Below are positions 27,861 to 35,513 of a stretch of DNA of 64,000 nt, in pieces. Source of the DNA: an uncultured Blautia sp. (GTDB lineage: Bacteria; Bacillota; Clostridia; Lachnospirales; Lachnospiraceae); contig CAKROW010000001.1 of assembly GCA_934373235.1 (NCBI GenBank), forward strand, positions 86,094-150,093, in the 5' to 3' direction. The notes beneath the pieces were generated by a model that searched no databases, was not told where the DNA came from, and saw nothing but the letters and a program-made list of their open reading frames with translations. How positions within the stretch are numbered: the first letter of the stretch is position 1; every line of letters begins with the position of its first letter. The translations under genes and the position numbers were made by a program.

Positions 27861-27902
27861 GAAAAAGACAAGGCAAAGATGCCACAGCTTCTTTGCCTTG
27901 TC
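27861..27902 (-). terminator. intrinsic terminator in the aminotransferase leader
   Basis: A perfect 13-bp stem (GACAAGGCAAAGA, 27902-27890 pairing with 27879-27867), 10-base loop and U-tract lie between the promoter and the aminotransferase start. In this position it must be read through or antiterminated for the operon to be expressed. No T-box or known riboswitch fits in the short leader. Confidence 0.82.
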
Positions 27903-27914
27903 CTATCTCTCATA

Positions 27915-27927
27915 TGTTGTCTAATGT
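27915..27927 (-). promoter_or_regulatory. putative operator, copy 1 of the 13-bp block motif
   Basis: ACATTAGACAACA on the minus strand starts nine bases after the -10 box and so overlaps the likely start of transcription. It differs from the 24285-24273 copy at one base. The repeated placement supports a regulatory role. Confidence 0.62.
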
Positions 27928-27936
27928 CTTTTCAAT

Positions 27937-27965
27937 ACTATATACAATTTTTTTTGATTTGTAAA
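27937..27965 (-). promoter_or_regulatory. main promoter of the radical-enzyme block
   Basis: TTTACA (27965-27960), 17-base spacer, TATAGT (27942-27937) on the minus strand, each five of six consensus positions, about 115 bases upstream of the aminotransferase start codon. Confidence 0.75.
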
Positions 27966-27993
27966 GTCCTAATTTAAAAAATTTTTGATCTGC

Positions 27994-28263
27994 TTACCGG
28001 ATGCGGAAGCTGCTCTCCACCTCAACAGGGATCTGTTTCTCCTCGATTCCGTCAATTTCCACATAGCTCTGGCGTCCAAGCTGCGCTATCATCTCATTGA
28101 TGATCTCCCGATCCCCCTGCAGTTCCATCTCCACACGGTCATCCCAGAGATTCTTCACCCAACCGGTCAGTCCCAGGGCCTGGGCAATATAATACGAACG
28201 ATACCGGAAGCCAACTCCCTGCACTCTTCCTGAAAAATAAAAATGTTTGCGAATATCACTCAT
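27994..28263 (-). CDS. acyP: acylphosphatase
   Basis: Small enzyme hydrolysing acyl phosphates. The catalytic Arg is in FSGRVQGVGFRY and the catalytic Asn in GWVKNLWDD. Start at 28263 follows AAGGGAG and gives 89 residues, the usual size; the open frame beyond it to 28383 has no ribosome site. It is separated from the aminotransferase by that gene's promoter. Confidence 0.93.
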   Translation of the reverse strand: MSDIRKHFYFSGRVQGVGFRYRSYYIAQALGLTGWVKNLWDDRVEMELQGDREIINEMIAQLGRQSYVEIDGIEEKQIPVEVESSFRIR

Positions 28264-28402
28264 CGGCACTCTCCCTTTTCTGTCGGTTATTTTCTGTCCT
28301 TTCCCGCTCCGCATATTGTATTGTATATATAGTAAACGTTTTTTGCAGTATTGTAAAGTAAACATTCCCGGTGAATATTTCATTTTTCTTTTTCAGAATT
28401 CC

Positions 28403-28411
28403 TGATATAAT
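28403..28411 (+). promoter_or_regulatory. extended -10 promoter of the nitroreductase gene
   Basis: TGATATAAT is a perfect extended -10 element; the -35 region is only T-rich. It lies 60 bases before the nitroreductase ATG. Confidence 0.6.
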
Positions 28412-28470
28412 AAAAATGGCTGCGGCCTGTATATATTTTTTATACAATTTTCTTATGGAGGTACATAGTC

Positions 28471-28989
28471 ATGAATGAAGTGATCAAATCTTTACTTGAA
28501 AGAAGAAGTATCCGCGCATACAAAAAAGACCTGGTTCCCCGGGATGTTCTGGATGAGATCCTGAAAGCCGGAGAATACTCTCCCAGTGGCATGGGCAGAC
28601 AGGGAACTCTGATGGTTGTCACCCAGGATGCTGACCTTGTGGCAAAGCTTTCCCACATGAACGCTGCTGTTATGGGCAGCAAGGCAGATCCTTTTTACGG
28701 TGCTCCCACTGTGATCATTGTATTCGCAGACAGCGATATGCCTACCTGTGTGGAAAACGGAAGTCTTGTTATGGGAAATCTTATGAACGCTGCTCATGCT
28801 CTTGATGTTGACTCCTGCTGGATCCACCGTGCAAAAGAGGTCTTCAGCTCCGAAGAAGGCAAAGCCCTCAAAAAAGAATGGGGCGTTCCGGACAATTATG
28901 TTGGTATCGGACACTGCGTTCTCGGCTACAGAGACTGTGACTATCCGGAGGCAGCTCCACGTAAGGACGGATTTGTGATCCGCGTATAA
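28471..28989 (+). CDS. nitroreductase-family flavoprotein
   Basis: FMN-dependent oxidoreductase of 172 residues. The N-terminal ERRSIRAYKKD segment binds the FMN phosphate, and the SGMGRQG and GHCVLGY segments fit the fold. GGAGG is placed upstream. It stands alone on the plus strand with its own promoter and terminator; the electron acceptor cannot be told. Confidence 0.9.
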   Translation: MNEVIKSLLERRSIRAYKKDLVPRDVLDEILKAGEYSPSGMGRQGTLMVVTQDADLVAKLSHMNAAVMGSKADPFYGAPTVIIVFADSDMPTCVENGSLVMGNLMNAAHALDVDSCWIHRAKEVFSSEEGKALKKEWGVPDNYVGIGHCVLGYRDCDYPEAAPRKDGFVIRV

Positions 28990-29023
28990 ATTGTTATATT
29001 TTTGTGAGAGATCCGGGACGCTT

Positions 29024-29097
29024 CACCTGTGGAGGGACGTTTTTGCGGTGCAATACCTTCCCACCACAGGTGTGATCCTGCCCGGCAGGGATTTTTT
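29024..29097 (+). terminator. double hairpin terminator after the nitroreductase
   Basis: A first stem CACCTGTGG/CCACAGGTG (29024-29032 with 29064-29072) is followed by a second, ATCCTGCC with GGCAGGGAT (29075-29092), and six T. The second hairpin resembles the end of the repeat family at 36.8 and 45.6 kb. Confidence 0.75.
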
Positions 29098-29105
29098 CAT
29101 AAAAT

Positions 29106-30017
29106 CTACTGCATTGTCTTATCCTTGTATTTTGATATCTCCTCCAGATATTTCTGTCCCAACCGGCTGATACTGACACCCTTTCTGGCCAGATACCCTA
29201 TAGTCATCACCTCATCTGAATCCAGCTTCACAGCACAGTAATCCGAACCGTTCAGTTCCTCACAGATGATTCCCGAGCACAGCGTATAGCCGTTAAGGCC
29301 TACCATAAGGTTCAGCATGGTAGCCCGGTCATCGGCTTTGATAAGACGCTTATACTCATAAGTGCTTAAAACCTCCTCCGCAAAATAAAAGGAGTTGTTT
29401 CCTCCCTGTTCAAAAGACAGACATGGATATTCTTTGAGCTCCTCCAGAGAGATGAGCTTCTTTTCTGCCAGAGGATGTCCTTTCCACATGTATACATAGA
29501 TGCTGCAGTTCATAAGTTCATGGAATTCCAGCCCGAACTCATGGAAAAGCTTGGTAAGCACTTTTCTGTTAAAATCATTGAGATACAAAATCCCGATCTC
29601 ACTTTTGAAATTCCGTACATCCTCTATGATCTGATAAGTCTTTGTTTCATGAACCGCAAACTCATATTCATCCATTCCGAACTGTTTCACAAGCCCCACA
29701 AAAGCATTCACCGCAAAAGTATAATGCTGGGTGGAAACACTGAATTTTTTTCTGGACTGTTCCTTGGAAATATATTTGGATTCCATCAGTTCATACTGCT
29801 CTACCACCTGTCTGGCATAGCCTAAGAATTCCTCTCCCTCCGGTGTCACAGAGATTCCTCTGTTGGATCTTCGGAACAGCTCGATCCCTGTCTCCTCCTC
29901 CAGCTCCTTTATGGCTGAGGAAAGGCTTGGCTGTGAGATAAAAAGGCTTCTGGCCGCCTCATTCATAGATCCTGCTTTTGCCACTGTAATGGCGTATCTA
30001 AGCTGTGCAAGTGTCAT
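29106..30017 (-). CDS. LysR-family transcriptional regulator
   Basis: DNA-binding regulator of 303 residues. The N-terminal winged helix MTLAQLRYAITVAKAGSMNE and SLSSAIKELEEETG is clear, followed by the periplasmic-binding-like effector domain. The start at 30017 has GGAGGG ten bases upstream; a frame extension to 30032 begins at TTG inside that ribosome site. It converges on the nitroreductase and its target genes are not evident. Confidence 0.92.
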   Translation of the reverse strand: MTLAQLRYAITVAKAGSMNEAARSLFISQPSLSSAIKELEEETGIELFRRSNRGISVTPEGEEFLGYARQVVEQYELMESKYISKEQSRKKFSVSTQHYTFAVNAFVGLVKQFGMDEYEFAVHETKTYQIIEDVRNFKSEIGILYLNDFNRKVLTKLFHEFGLEFHELMNCSIYVYMWKGHPLAEKKLISLEELKEYPCLSFEQGGNNSFYFAEEVLSTYEYKRLIKADDRATMLNLMVGLNGYTLCSGIICEELNGSDYCAVKLDSDEVMTIGYLARKGVSISRLGQKYLEEISKYKDKTMQ

Positions 30018-30044
30018 ATATGTTCCCTCCAAATTTAACGGCGT

Positions 30045-30081
30045 AACAAATGCCGCACAGGCTGTTTCTCCTGTGCGGCAT
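30045..30081 (-). terminator. terminator of the SH3-repeat gene
   Basis: An 11-bp stem TGCCGCACAGG with CCTGTGCGGCA (30051-30061, 30070-30080), followed on the minus strand by a short T-rich run. Confidence 0.7.
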
Positions 30082-30122
30082 TACCTCAGGTCATTCTGAT
30101 ATCTGTATATTTCAAACATGCT

Positions 30123-31319
30123 CTAGTACAGATAATTGCAGTTTACATAACCCTCTTTGCCAAGCTTTGGTGAATATACGTACCAGTAAGTGCTGTCACT
30201 GGTATCCCTTACCTCTACGGTATCACCGGAATAAAGCTGGCCGATCTCATTGCTGTCGTCAAATGCCTTGGCTGTACGAAGGGCAAGGTATCCTTTGGCT
30301 ACGCTTACTGTCTTTGTGGGATAAGTCACTGCTGTTGATGCTGTGCTTCCTCCTACCAGATAGTTTTTGTTTACATAACCGGACTTGTTAAGCTTCGGTG
30401 AGTATACATACCAGTAGGTTCCATCACTGCTGTCTGTTACCTGTACGGTATCACCTGTATAAAGCTCACCGATCTCATTGCTGCTGTCAAACGCCTTGGC
30501 TGTACGAAGGGCAAGGTATCCTTTGGCTACCTTAACTGTCCAGGTATCTCCTCCTGTTGATGGGGCTGCTGAGGAGGAACCTCCTGTAAGATAGTTCTTG
30601 TTTACATAGCCTTCCTTGTTAAGCTTCGGTGAATATACATACCAGTAAGTTGCATCGCTGGTATCCTTAAGCTGTACCACATCACCTGTATAAAGCTCAC
30701 CGATCTCATTGCTGCTGTCATATGCCTTGGCTGTACGAAGGGCAAGATAGCCTTTGGCTACCTTAACAGTTCTTGTTTCTCCTGAAGAGCTGTTATTATA
30801 GAGATAGTCCTTATTTACATAACCGGACTGGTTAAGAGTCGGAGCATACACATACCAGTAGGTTGCATCACTGCTGTCTGTTACCTGTACGGTATCGCCT
30901 GTGTAAAGCTTGCCGATCTCATTGCTGCTGTCGTATGCTTTTGCACTTCTCAGAGCAAGATAGCCTTTGGAAACTCTTACTGTCCAGTTTCCTGCGTTAG
31001 ATGTATCCACTGCCTTTAAGTAATCTTTGTTTACGTATCCTGCCTTGTTCAGAGATGCAACGTATACATACCAGTATGTGGCATCACTGGTGTCTGTAAC
31101 CTCTACAGTATCACCGGAATAAAGCTTGCCGATCTCATTGTTCTTATCGTATGCCTTGTCACTTCTCAGGGCAAGATAACCCTTCTCTACATTAACCCTG
31201 TAGATTGTGCCGGCTTTTGCAATATGTGTATTTAACGGAACGGATACCGTAAATACCAGTGCAAAAAGCGCAAGCCATTTCAGAATGGCAAATCTTGTTG
31301 TGTTTTCTTTTCTTTCCAT
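30123..31319 (-). CDS. secreted protein with five bacterial SH3 repeats
   Basis: A 398-residue exported protein. Residues 12-36 form a signal peptide or membrane anchor; then five repeats of about 65 residues follow, each with KGYLALRxxKAxDxxNEIGxLYxGD and YWYVYxxxLxxxGYVN. Such SH3b modules bind peptidoglycan peptides or mediate wall attachment. No catalytic domain is present. It follows the beta-lactamase-fold gene by 24 bases with no terminator between them, so the two are probably one transcript and may act together at the cell wall. Confidence 0.85.
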   Translation of the reverse strand: MERKENTTRFAILKWLALFALVFTVSVPLNTHIAKAGTIYRVNVEKGYLALRSDKAYDKNNEIGKLYSGDTVEVTDTSDATYWYVYVASLNKAGYVNKDYLKAVDTSNAGNWTVRVSKGYLALRSAKAYDSSNEIGKLYTGDTVQVTDSSDATYWYVYAPTLNQSGYVNKDYLYNNSSSGETRTVKVAKGYLALRTAKAYDSSNEIGELYTGDVVQLKDTSDATYWYVYSPKLNKEGYVNKNYLTGGSSSAAPSTGGDTWTVKVAKGYLALRTAKAFDSSNEIGELYTGDTVQVTDSSDGTYWYVYSPKLNKSGYVNKNYLVGGSTASTAVTYPTKTVSVAKGYLALRTAKAFDDSNEIGQLYSGDTVEVRDTSDSTYWYVYSPKLGKEGYVNCNYLY

Positions 31320-31343
31320 AGTCAGTCCCCCTTACCTTATTTG

Positions 31344-32780
31344 TTAGCTGTTATAATAATCGTAGATCTGCCGACTCAGGGATGCGATGGAATTCTGGGC
31401 AGAACCCACTTCTCCAAGTCCCTCTGACATAAATACGATAACAACATCATTGGAAGTATTATAAATGATTCCTGCATCGTTCTCCACATTGGAAAGCTCG
31501 CCTGTCTTGTTTGCCACGCTTACACCTGCCGGCATCTGTGCAGGGATCTTGTTCCTTCTCTGCTGCCCTGCAAGAAGAGCGAACATATCGGATGCATGTG
31601 CATACTCCTGAATGGAAGCTGTGCTTCCTGTGCTCTCTGTGGGCGCCGGCTCAGGGCCTTCCGCATCTGCCTTTTTCTCCGCTTCGGTCTTCTCTGTTTC
31701 GGATTTCTCTGCTGAGACTGAACTGTCATCAGCTTTCTTCTGTGACGGCCCTGCGGATTCTGCTTCGGCTGCGGCTGATTCTGCAGATGCTTCTGTTGTC
31801 TTTGCGGTTTCCGATGTTTCTGCAGCATCTGTCTCTGCTGTCTTCGTGGCCTCCGGTGTTCCGGTGGCTTCTGCTTCTGCTGCTTCGGCTGCTTTTGCTG
31901 TTTCCGGGGTTCCGGTGGCCTCTGCTTCTGCTGCTTCGGCTGTTTCCGGGGTTCCGGTGGCCTCTGCTTCTGCAGTTTCGGCTCTTTCCGCGGTTCCGGT
32001 GGCTTCTGCTTCTTTGTTCTCTGACATATCTGTCTCTGAGGAAATACCGAAATTTCCTGCATAGACAGATCTCAGAAAACGTCCGCAGTCACTGACTGAG
32101 GTATAGTTATCTCCGTTGGCATTACTCTGGAGAAGCAGCCGCCCCATACTGGTATCTGTGTAGCCATGTGTCTGGCAGAAGCTGTTTACCGCATTCATTC
32201 CTGCTGCGGAATCGCCGCCTCCCAGATAAGATACCAGTGTATTGGCAGCATCATTGTCACTGACTGTGATCATGGAATGAAGATTGGATTCCACACTGCT
32301 CTGTCCGTACTGTGCAACCACACTGTCATAATTATCATAGACAGCGCCCATGATATAAAGCTTGATCAGGCTGGCCGCCTGCATGGCATGGGAATTTACG
32401 CTTCCTTCAGAATTCCTCTTAAGATCACTGATATATACTGCCCAGCTTCCGTTACCTGCCGGGAAACCTGCCTCCACATTTTTAAGGATCTGCTGCAGCT
32501 TCTCATCTGTAAGTGAGCCCACATTACTGTCCTCCTCAGGAACCGAATTACTTCCGAAAACGCTCTCCTCTGAGGACCCTCCTGACGGTGAAAGAGTTCC
32601 CTCTCCTTCCAGGCTGGCTGTATCCTGCTCTGCGCTTTCTTCCCCTGCCGTGTCTTCAGCTCCATAACAGGTGACTCCACCTGCAGATGCCAGAACCGCT
32701 GCTGCCACAAAAACAGCGCCGTATCTTCTCAGCCTGACAGCACCGGATCTTTTCCCGGATGTCTGTTTATTTCTGTCCAT
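31344..32780 (-). CDS. secreted beta-lactamase-fold serine hydrolase with low-complexity insertion
   Basis: A 478-residue exported protein with a signal anchor at residues 18-38. The class A fold motifs are all present: Ser137-x-x-Lys140 in ASLIK, SDN at 174-176 and KTG at 425-427. Between SDN and KTG lies a 145-residue insertion (about 248-392) made of Glu/Ala/Thr-rich repeats such as EATGTPETA, which should loop out. The Glu of true class A lactamases is not apparent, so it is more likely a cell-wall peptidase or an inactive relative than a resistance enzyme. It has its own strong promoter, back to back with that of the DnaJ-like gene. Confidence 0.82.
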   Translation of the reverse strand: MDRNKQTSGKRSGAVRLRRYGAVFVAAAVLASAGGVTCYGAEDTAGEESAEQDTASLEGEGTLSPSGGSSEESVFGSNSVPEEDSNVGSLTDEKLQQILKNVEAGFPAGNGSWAVYISDLKRNSEGSVNSHAMQAASLIKLYIMGAVYDNYDSVVAQYGQSSVESNLHSMITVSDNDAANTLVSYLGGGDSAAGMNAVNSFCQTHGYTDTSMGRLLLQSNANGDNYTSVSDCGRFLRSVYAGNFGISSETDMSENKEAEATGTAERAETAEAEATGTPETAEAAEAEATGTPETAKAAEAAEAEATGTPEATKTAETDAAETSETAKTTEASAESAAAEAESAGPSQKKADDSSVSAEKSETEKTEAEKKADAEGPEPAPTESTGSTASIQEYAHASDMFALLAGQQRRNKIPAQMPAGVSVANKTGELSNVENDAGIIYNTSNDVVIVFMSEGLGEVGSAQNSIASLSRQIYDYYNS

Positions 32781-32842
32781 TGTCCTTCCTTTCCTGTACT
32801 GATAATCTTTTTGTCCTTTACAAACATCTTTTTTGTCCTTTA

Positions 32843-32871
32843 ATTATAATAGTTTTTTCCTATAATGACAA
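32843..32871 (-). promoter_or_regulatory. promoter of the beta-lactamase-fold/SH3 operon
   Basis: TTGTCA (32871-32866), 17-base spacer, perfect TATAAT (32848-32843) on the minus strand. The leader then contains two copies of AAAGGACAAAAA. Confidence 0.8.
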
Positions 32872-32890
32872 GATTTCAGACATAATTTTG

Positions 32891-32919
32891 TTGACATAGA
32901 AAGTTATTTGTGTTATATT
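32891..32919 (+). promoter_or_regulatory. promoter upstream of the DnaJ-like gene
   Basis: Perfect TTGACA (32891-32896), 17-base spacer and TATATT (32914-32919). It diverges from the lactamase-fold promoter. No CIRCE heat-shock operator is visible in the leader. Confidence 0.8.
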
Positions 32920-32978
32920 ACAAATAGAACAGCTGGAGGATTTATCAACCAGAGAAAAATTCATACACTGACATAATC

Positions 32979-33010
32979 CCCCGGAGTTTCTCCGGGGTTG
33001 CTTTTATTTT
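32979..33010 (+). terminator. intrinsic terminator in the dnaJ-like leader
   Basis: The 8-bp GC-rich stem CCCCGGAG/CTCCGGGG with a three-base loop is followed by TTGCTTTTATTTT. It lies about 60 bases after the promoter and 30 before the start codon, so it either attenuates the gene or ends a short RNA of roughly 80 nucleotides. Confidence 0.75.
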
Positions 33011-33039
33011 ATACGACCACAGACAGGAGGGTGAGTATC

Positions 33040-34143
33040 ATGCCATCAAAAAGAGATTATTATGAAGTTCTGGGTATTGACCGAAACGCAGACGAAAACG
33101 CTATTAAAAAAGCATACCGTAAACTTGCCAAGAAGTATCATCCTGATACCAATGCAGGCAATCCGGCGGCAGCAGATAAATTCAGGGAAATAAACGAAGC
33201 CTACGACATACTCAGTGATCCAAAGAAGAAGAAAATGTACGACCAGTTCGGCCACGCAGCCTTTGAAGCAGGATTCGATCCGGAGGCCGGTGCCGGAACC
33301 GGAGGTTTTGGCGGTTTCCACAGCACAAATAACGGTGGATATCAGGAATATCACTTTACCGGCGAAAACATGGACGATATTTTCGGAGATATTTTCGGAA
33401 ATATGTTCCATGGCGCAGGATCCGGTGGCAGTGGTTTTGGCAGCGGATACCAGCATTTTACAGGTAATGGAGGCGGTTTCCACCGCAGCAGCGGATTTAG
33501 CGGCAGTGATTTTGGCGGAAACGGCTTTCACAGCAGCGGTTTCGGTGGATTTCATCAGCAGGATTTTCCACAGAAGGGCTCTGATGTCAGGGCCAGCATC
33601 AATGTAACCTTTGACGAAGCTGCTTTCGGCGCTGATAAAAGGATTTCCCTTTCCGGTCCGGATGGAAGTTCCGGTGCCCCGCAGACTTTACAGGTACACA
33701 TTCCTGCAGGTATTGACACAGGCAAGAGCATCCGTCTGAAGGGAAAAGGTATGCCAGGTACCGGCGGCGGAGAACCAGGCGATCTGCTTCTTAAAGTCAC
33801 AGTGGGTTCACGCCCGGGCTATGAACGGAAGGGTTCCGATGTTTACACAACTGTTTCCATCCCGTATACAACTGCTGTATTCGGTGGAGAAGCCACAGTT
33901 CCTACCCTGTATGGAAACGTAGTCTGCAAGATCCGGGAGGGTATGCAGTCCGGTTCCAGGATCCGTCTCAGAGGAAAAGGTATCGTCTCCATGAAAAATC
34001 CACAGGTTCGTGGCGACCAGTATGTTACGATCCAGATCCAGGTTCCGCAGAATCTGAATTATACCGCAAAAGAAAAACTGCATGAATATGCAAAAGCCTG
34101 CGGCCTGGAACGAAATAACACCAGCGGTTCCCACGTTGCATGA
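33040..34143 (+). CDS. DnaJ-like co-chaperone without zinc finger (CbpA type)
   Basis: A 367-residue J-protein. The J domain (residues 4-70) has the HPD motif in YHPDTN and is followed by a long Gly/Phe/Ser-rich region (about 80-180) with repeats such as SGFSGSDFGGNGF, then the two beta-rich peptide-binding domains. The four CxxCxGxG zinc repeats of DnaJ proper are absent. AGGAGG precedes the ATG at 33040. It should stimulate DnaK ATPase. dnaK and grpE are not nearby, so this is an additional J-protein. Confidence 0.93.
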   Translation: MPSKRDYYEVLGIDRNADENAIKKAYRKLAKKYHPDTNAGNPAAADKFREINEAYDILSDPKKKKMYDQFGHAAFEAGFDPEAGAGTGGFGGFHSTNNGGYQEYHFTGENMDDIFGDIFGNMFHGAGSGGSGFGSGYQHFTGNGGGFHRSSGFSGSDFGGNGFHSSGFGGFHQQDFPQKGSDVRASINVTFDEAAFGADKRISLSGPDGSSGAPQTLQVHIPAGIDTGKSIRLKGKGMPGTGGGEPGDLLLKVTVGSRPGYERKGSDVYTTVSIPYTTAVFGGEATVPTLYGNVVCKIREGMQSGSRIRLRGKGIVSMKNPQVRGDQYVTIQIQVPQNLNYTAKEKLHEYAKACGLERNNTSGSHVA

Positions 34144-34161
34144 AGAGAACCATAGCAAGAG

Positions 34162-34212
34162 AAAAAACAAGGTCATACAGCACATATCCCAGGCTGTATG
34201 ACCTTGTTTTTT
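34162..34212. terminator. bidirectional terminator between the DnaJ-like and PfoR-like genes
   Basis: A 16-bp stem AACAAGGTCATACAGC with its complement (34166-34181, 34193-34208), A-run on the left and T-run on the right. Confidence 0.92.
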
Positions 34213-34313
34213 ATAAACGTTTTTTCATATAGAACTGCATCAGCTTCAGTTGGCCGGAACATTGTCCGCTGTGTCTGATGTTCTCAATGTGTCTGATCTG
34301 ATTTCCCAAAATA

Positions 34314-35405
34314 TCAGTTCAGTGTCATATCTCCGTCTTTTACCCATCCAAGTTTGCGGACAAACATATTGATCAGCGGACAGAGCACTGCCGGGAGAAT
34401 GAATGAGATCAGGAAAAGTCCAACCCAGTCCACAGCCGTGACAGCCGTTTTGGTTCCTGCTGCAATGTCGTTCATCCAGCCTGTATAGACACCGATCTGT
34501 CCTACAAAACCACAGGTACCCATTCCTGAGGATACGGCTGTTCCATTCATCTGCAGTTTAAAGAGACAGGTTGCGACAGGTCCTGTGATCGCAGATGTGA
34601 CGATCGGTGCGATCCAGATCCTTGGATTTTTCACAATATTTCCCATCTGGAGCATGGATGTTCCGATTCCCTGTGAAATCAGACCGCCCCATTTGTTTTC
34701 CTTAAAGGACATAACCGCAAATCCTACCATCTGTGCACAGCAGCCTGCTACTGCAGCGGCGCCTGCCAGTCCGGTAAGTCCCAGTGCCGCACAGATCGCA
34801 GCGGAGGAGATCGGCAGTGTCAGTGCGATTCCCACAAATACGGAAACCAGGATTCCCATAAAGAACGGCTGCAGGTCTGTCGCCCACATGATCACGCTTC
34901 CAACCTTCATGGCTGCTTTTCCAAGAGCCGGTGCCCACCATGCAGAAAGGCCCACACCTACGCCGATGGTTACAAGAGGAGTCACCAGAATATCGATCTT
35001 TGTCTCCTTGGAAACTGCTTTGCCGATCTCAGATGCAACAATAGCAACAAACAGTACAGCCAGAGGGCCGCCTGCTCCGCCAAGTGCATTGGAGGCAAAA
35101 CCTACTGTGATCAGTGAAAACAGCACCAGCGGCGGGCAATGCAGGGCATAACCAATGGCTACCGCCATGGCAGGACCACTCATTGCAGATGCCAGAGATC
35201 CAACTGTGTACTGGGTATCATTGACTGTGGCAACTGCCATAGTCAGAAACGGAATGTGAAACTGTGTGCCAAGGGTGTTGATGATCGTACCTATCAGCAG
35301 GGAACAGAAAAGTCCCTGTGCCATGGCTCCCAGTGCATCGATACCGTATCTCTTCAGAGAGATCTCGATATCCTTCCGTTTCAGAAACGCTTTGAATTTT
35401 TCCAT
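34314..35405 (-). CDS. PfoR-type EIIC-like membrane protein
   Basis: A 363-residue membrane protein with about ten segments; the N-terminus GIDALGAMAQGLFCSLLIG and the Gly/Ala-rich core match the PTS_EIIC_2/PfoR family. PfoR was first described as a regulator of perfringolysin in Clostridium perfringens, but the family looks like the membrane part of a PTS permease lacking EIIA and EIIB. No PTS partner genes are nearby, so transport by phosphorylation is not supported here. AAGGAGAG precedes the ATG. Confidence 0.82.
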   Translation of the reverse strand: MEKFKAFLKRKDIEISLKRYGIDALGAMAQGLFCSLLIGTIINTLGTQFHIPFLTMAVATVNDTQYTVGSLASAMSGPAMAVAIGYALHCPPLVLFSLITVGFASNALGGAGGPLAVLFVAIVASEIGKAVSKETKIDILVTPLVTIGVGVGLSAWWAPALGKAAMKVGSVIMWATDLQPFFMGILVSVFVGIALTLPISSAAICAALGLTGLAGAAAVAGCCAQMVGFAVMSFKENKWGGLISQGIGTSMLQMGNIVKNPRIWIAPIVTSAITGPVATCLFKLQMNGTAVSSGMGTCGFVGQIGVYTGWMNDIAAGTKTAVTAVDWVGLFLISFILPAVLCPLINMFVRKLGWVKDGDMTLN

Positions 35406-35437
35406 TTTAAAACTCTCTCCTTACCCTGATCCGTTTC

Positions 35438-35461
35438 CCGTCGGATCAGTTCTTTTATTCC
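35438..35461. other. inverted repeat upstream of the PfoR-like gene
   Basis: CTGATCCG and CGGATCAG flank an 8-base centre about 30 bases before the PfoR-like gene. On the plus strand it is followed by TTCTTTTATT, like a terminator, although no plus-strand gene ends here. It may be a leader hairpin or an operator. Confidence 0.4.
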
Positions 35462-35513
35462 TGCTGCTTCCACAGGCAGTAACTTTTCCCTCAGGCTATA
35501 CCCGGGGAAATTT

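Noticed and set aside
27822..27970. Cobalamin riboswitch or T-box before the radical-enzyme block
   Set aside because: The leader from the predicted start to the ATG is about 108 bases and lacks a B12 box or T-box consensus; only a terminator hairpin is present.
31344..32780. Functional class A beta-lactamase (antibiotic resistance)
   Set aside because: SxxK, SDN and KTG are present, but the catalytic Glu of the omega loop is not evident and the insertion and cell-wall context point to another role.
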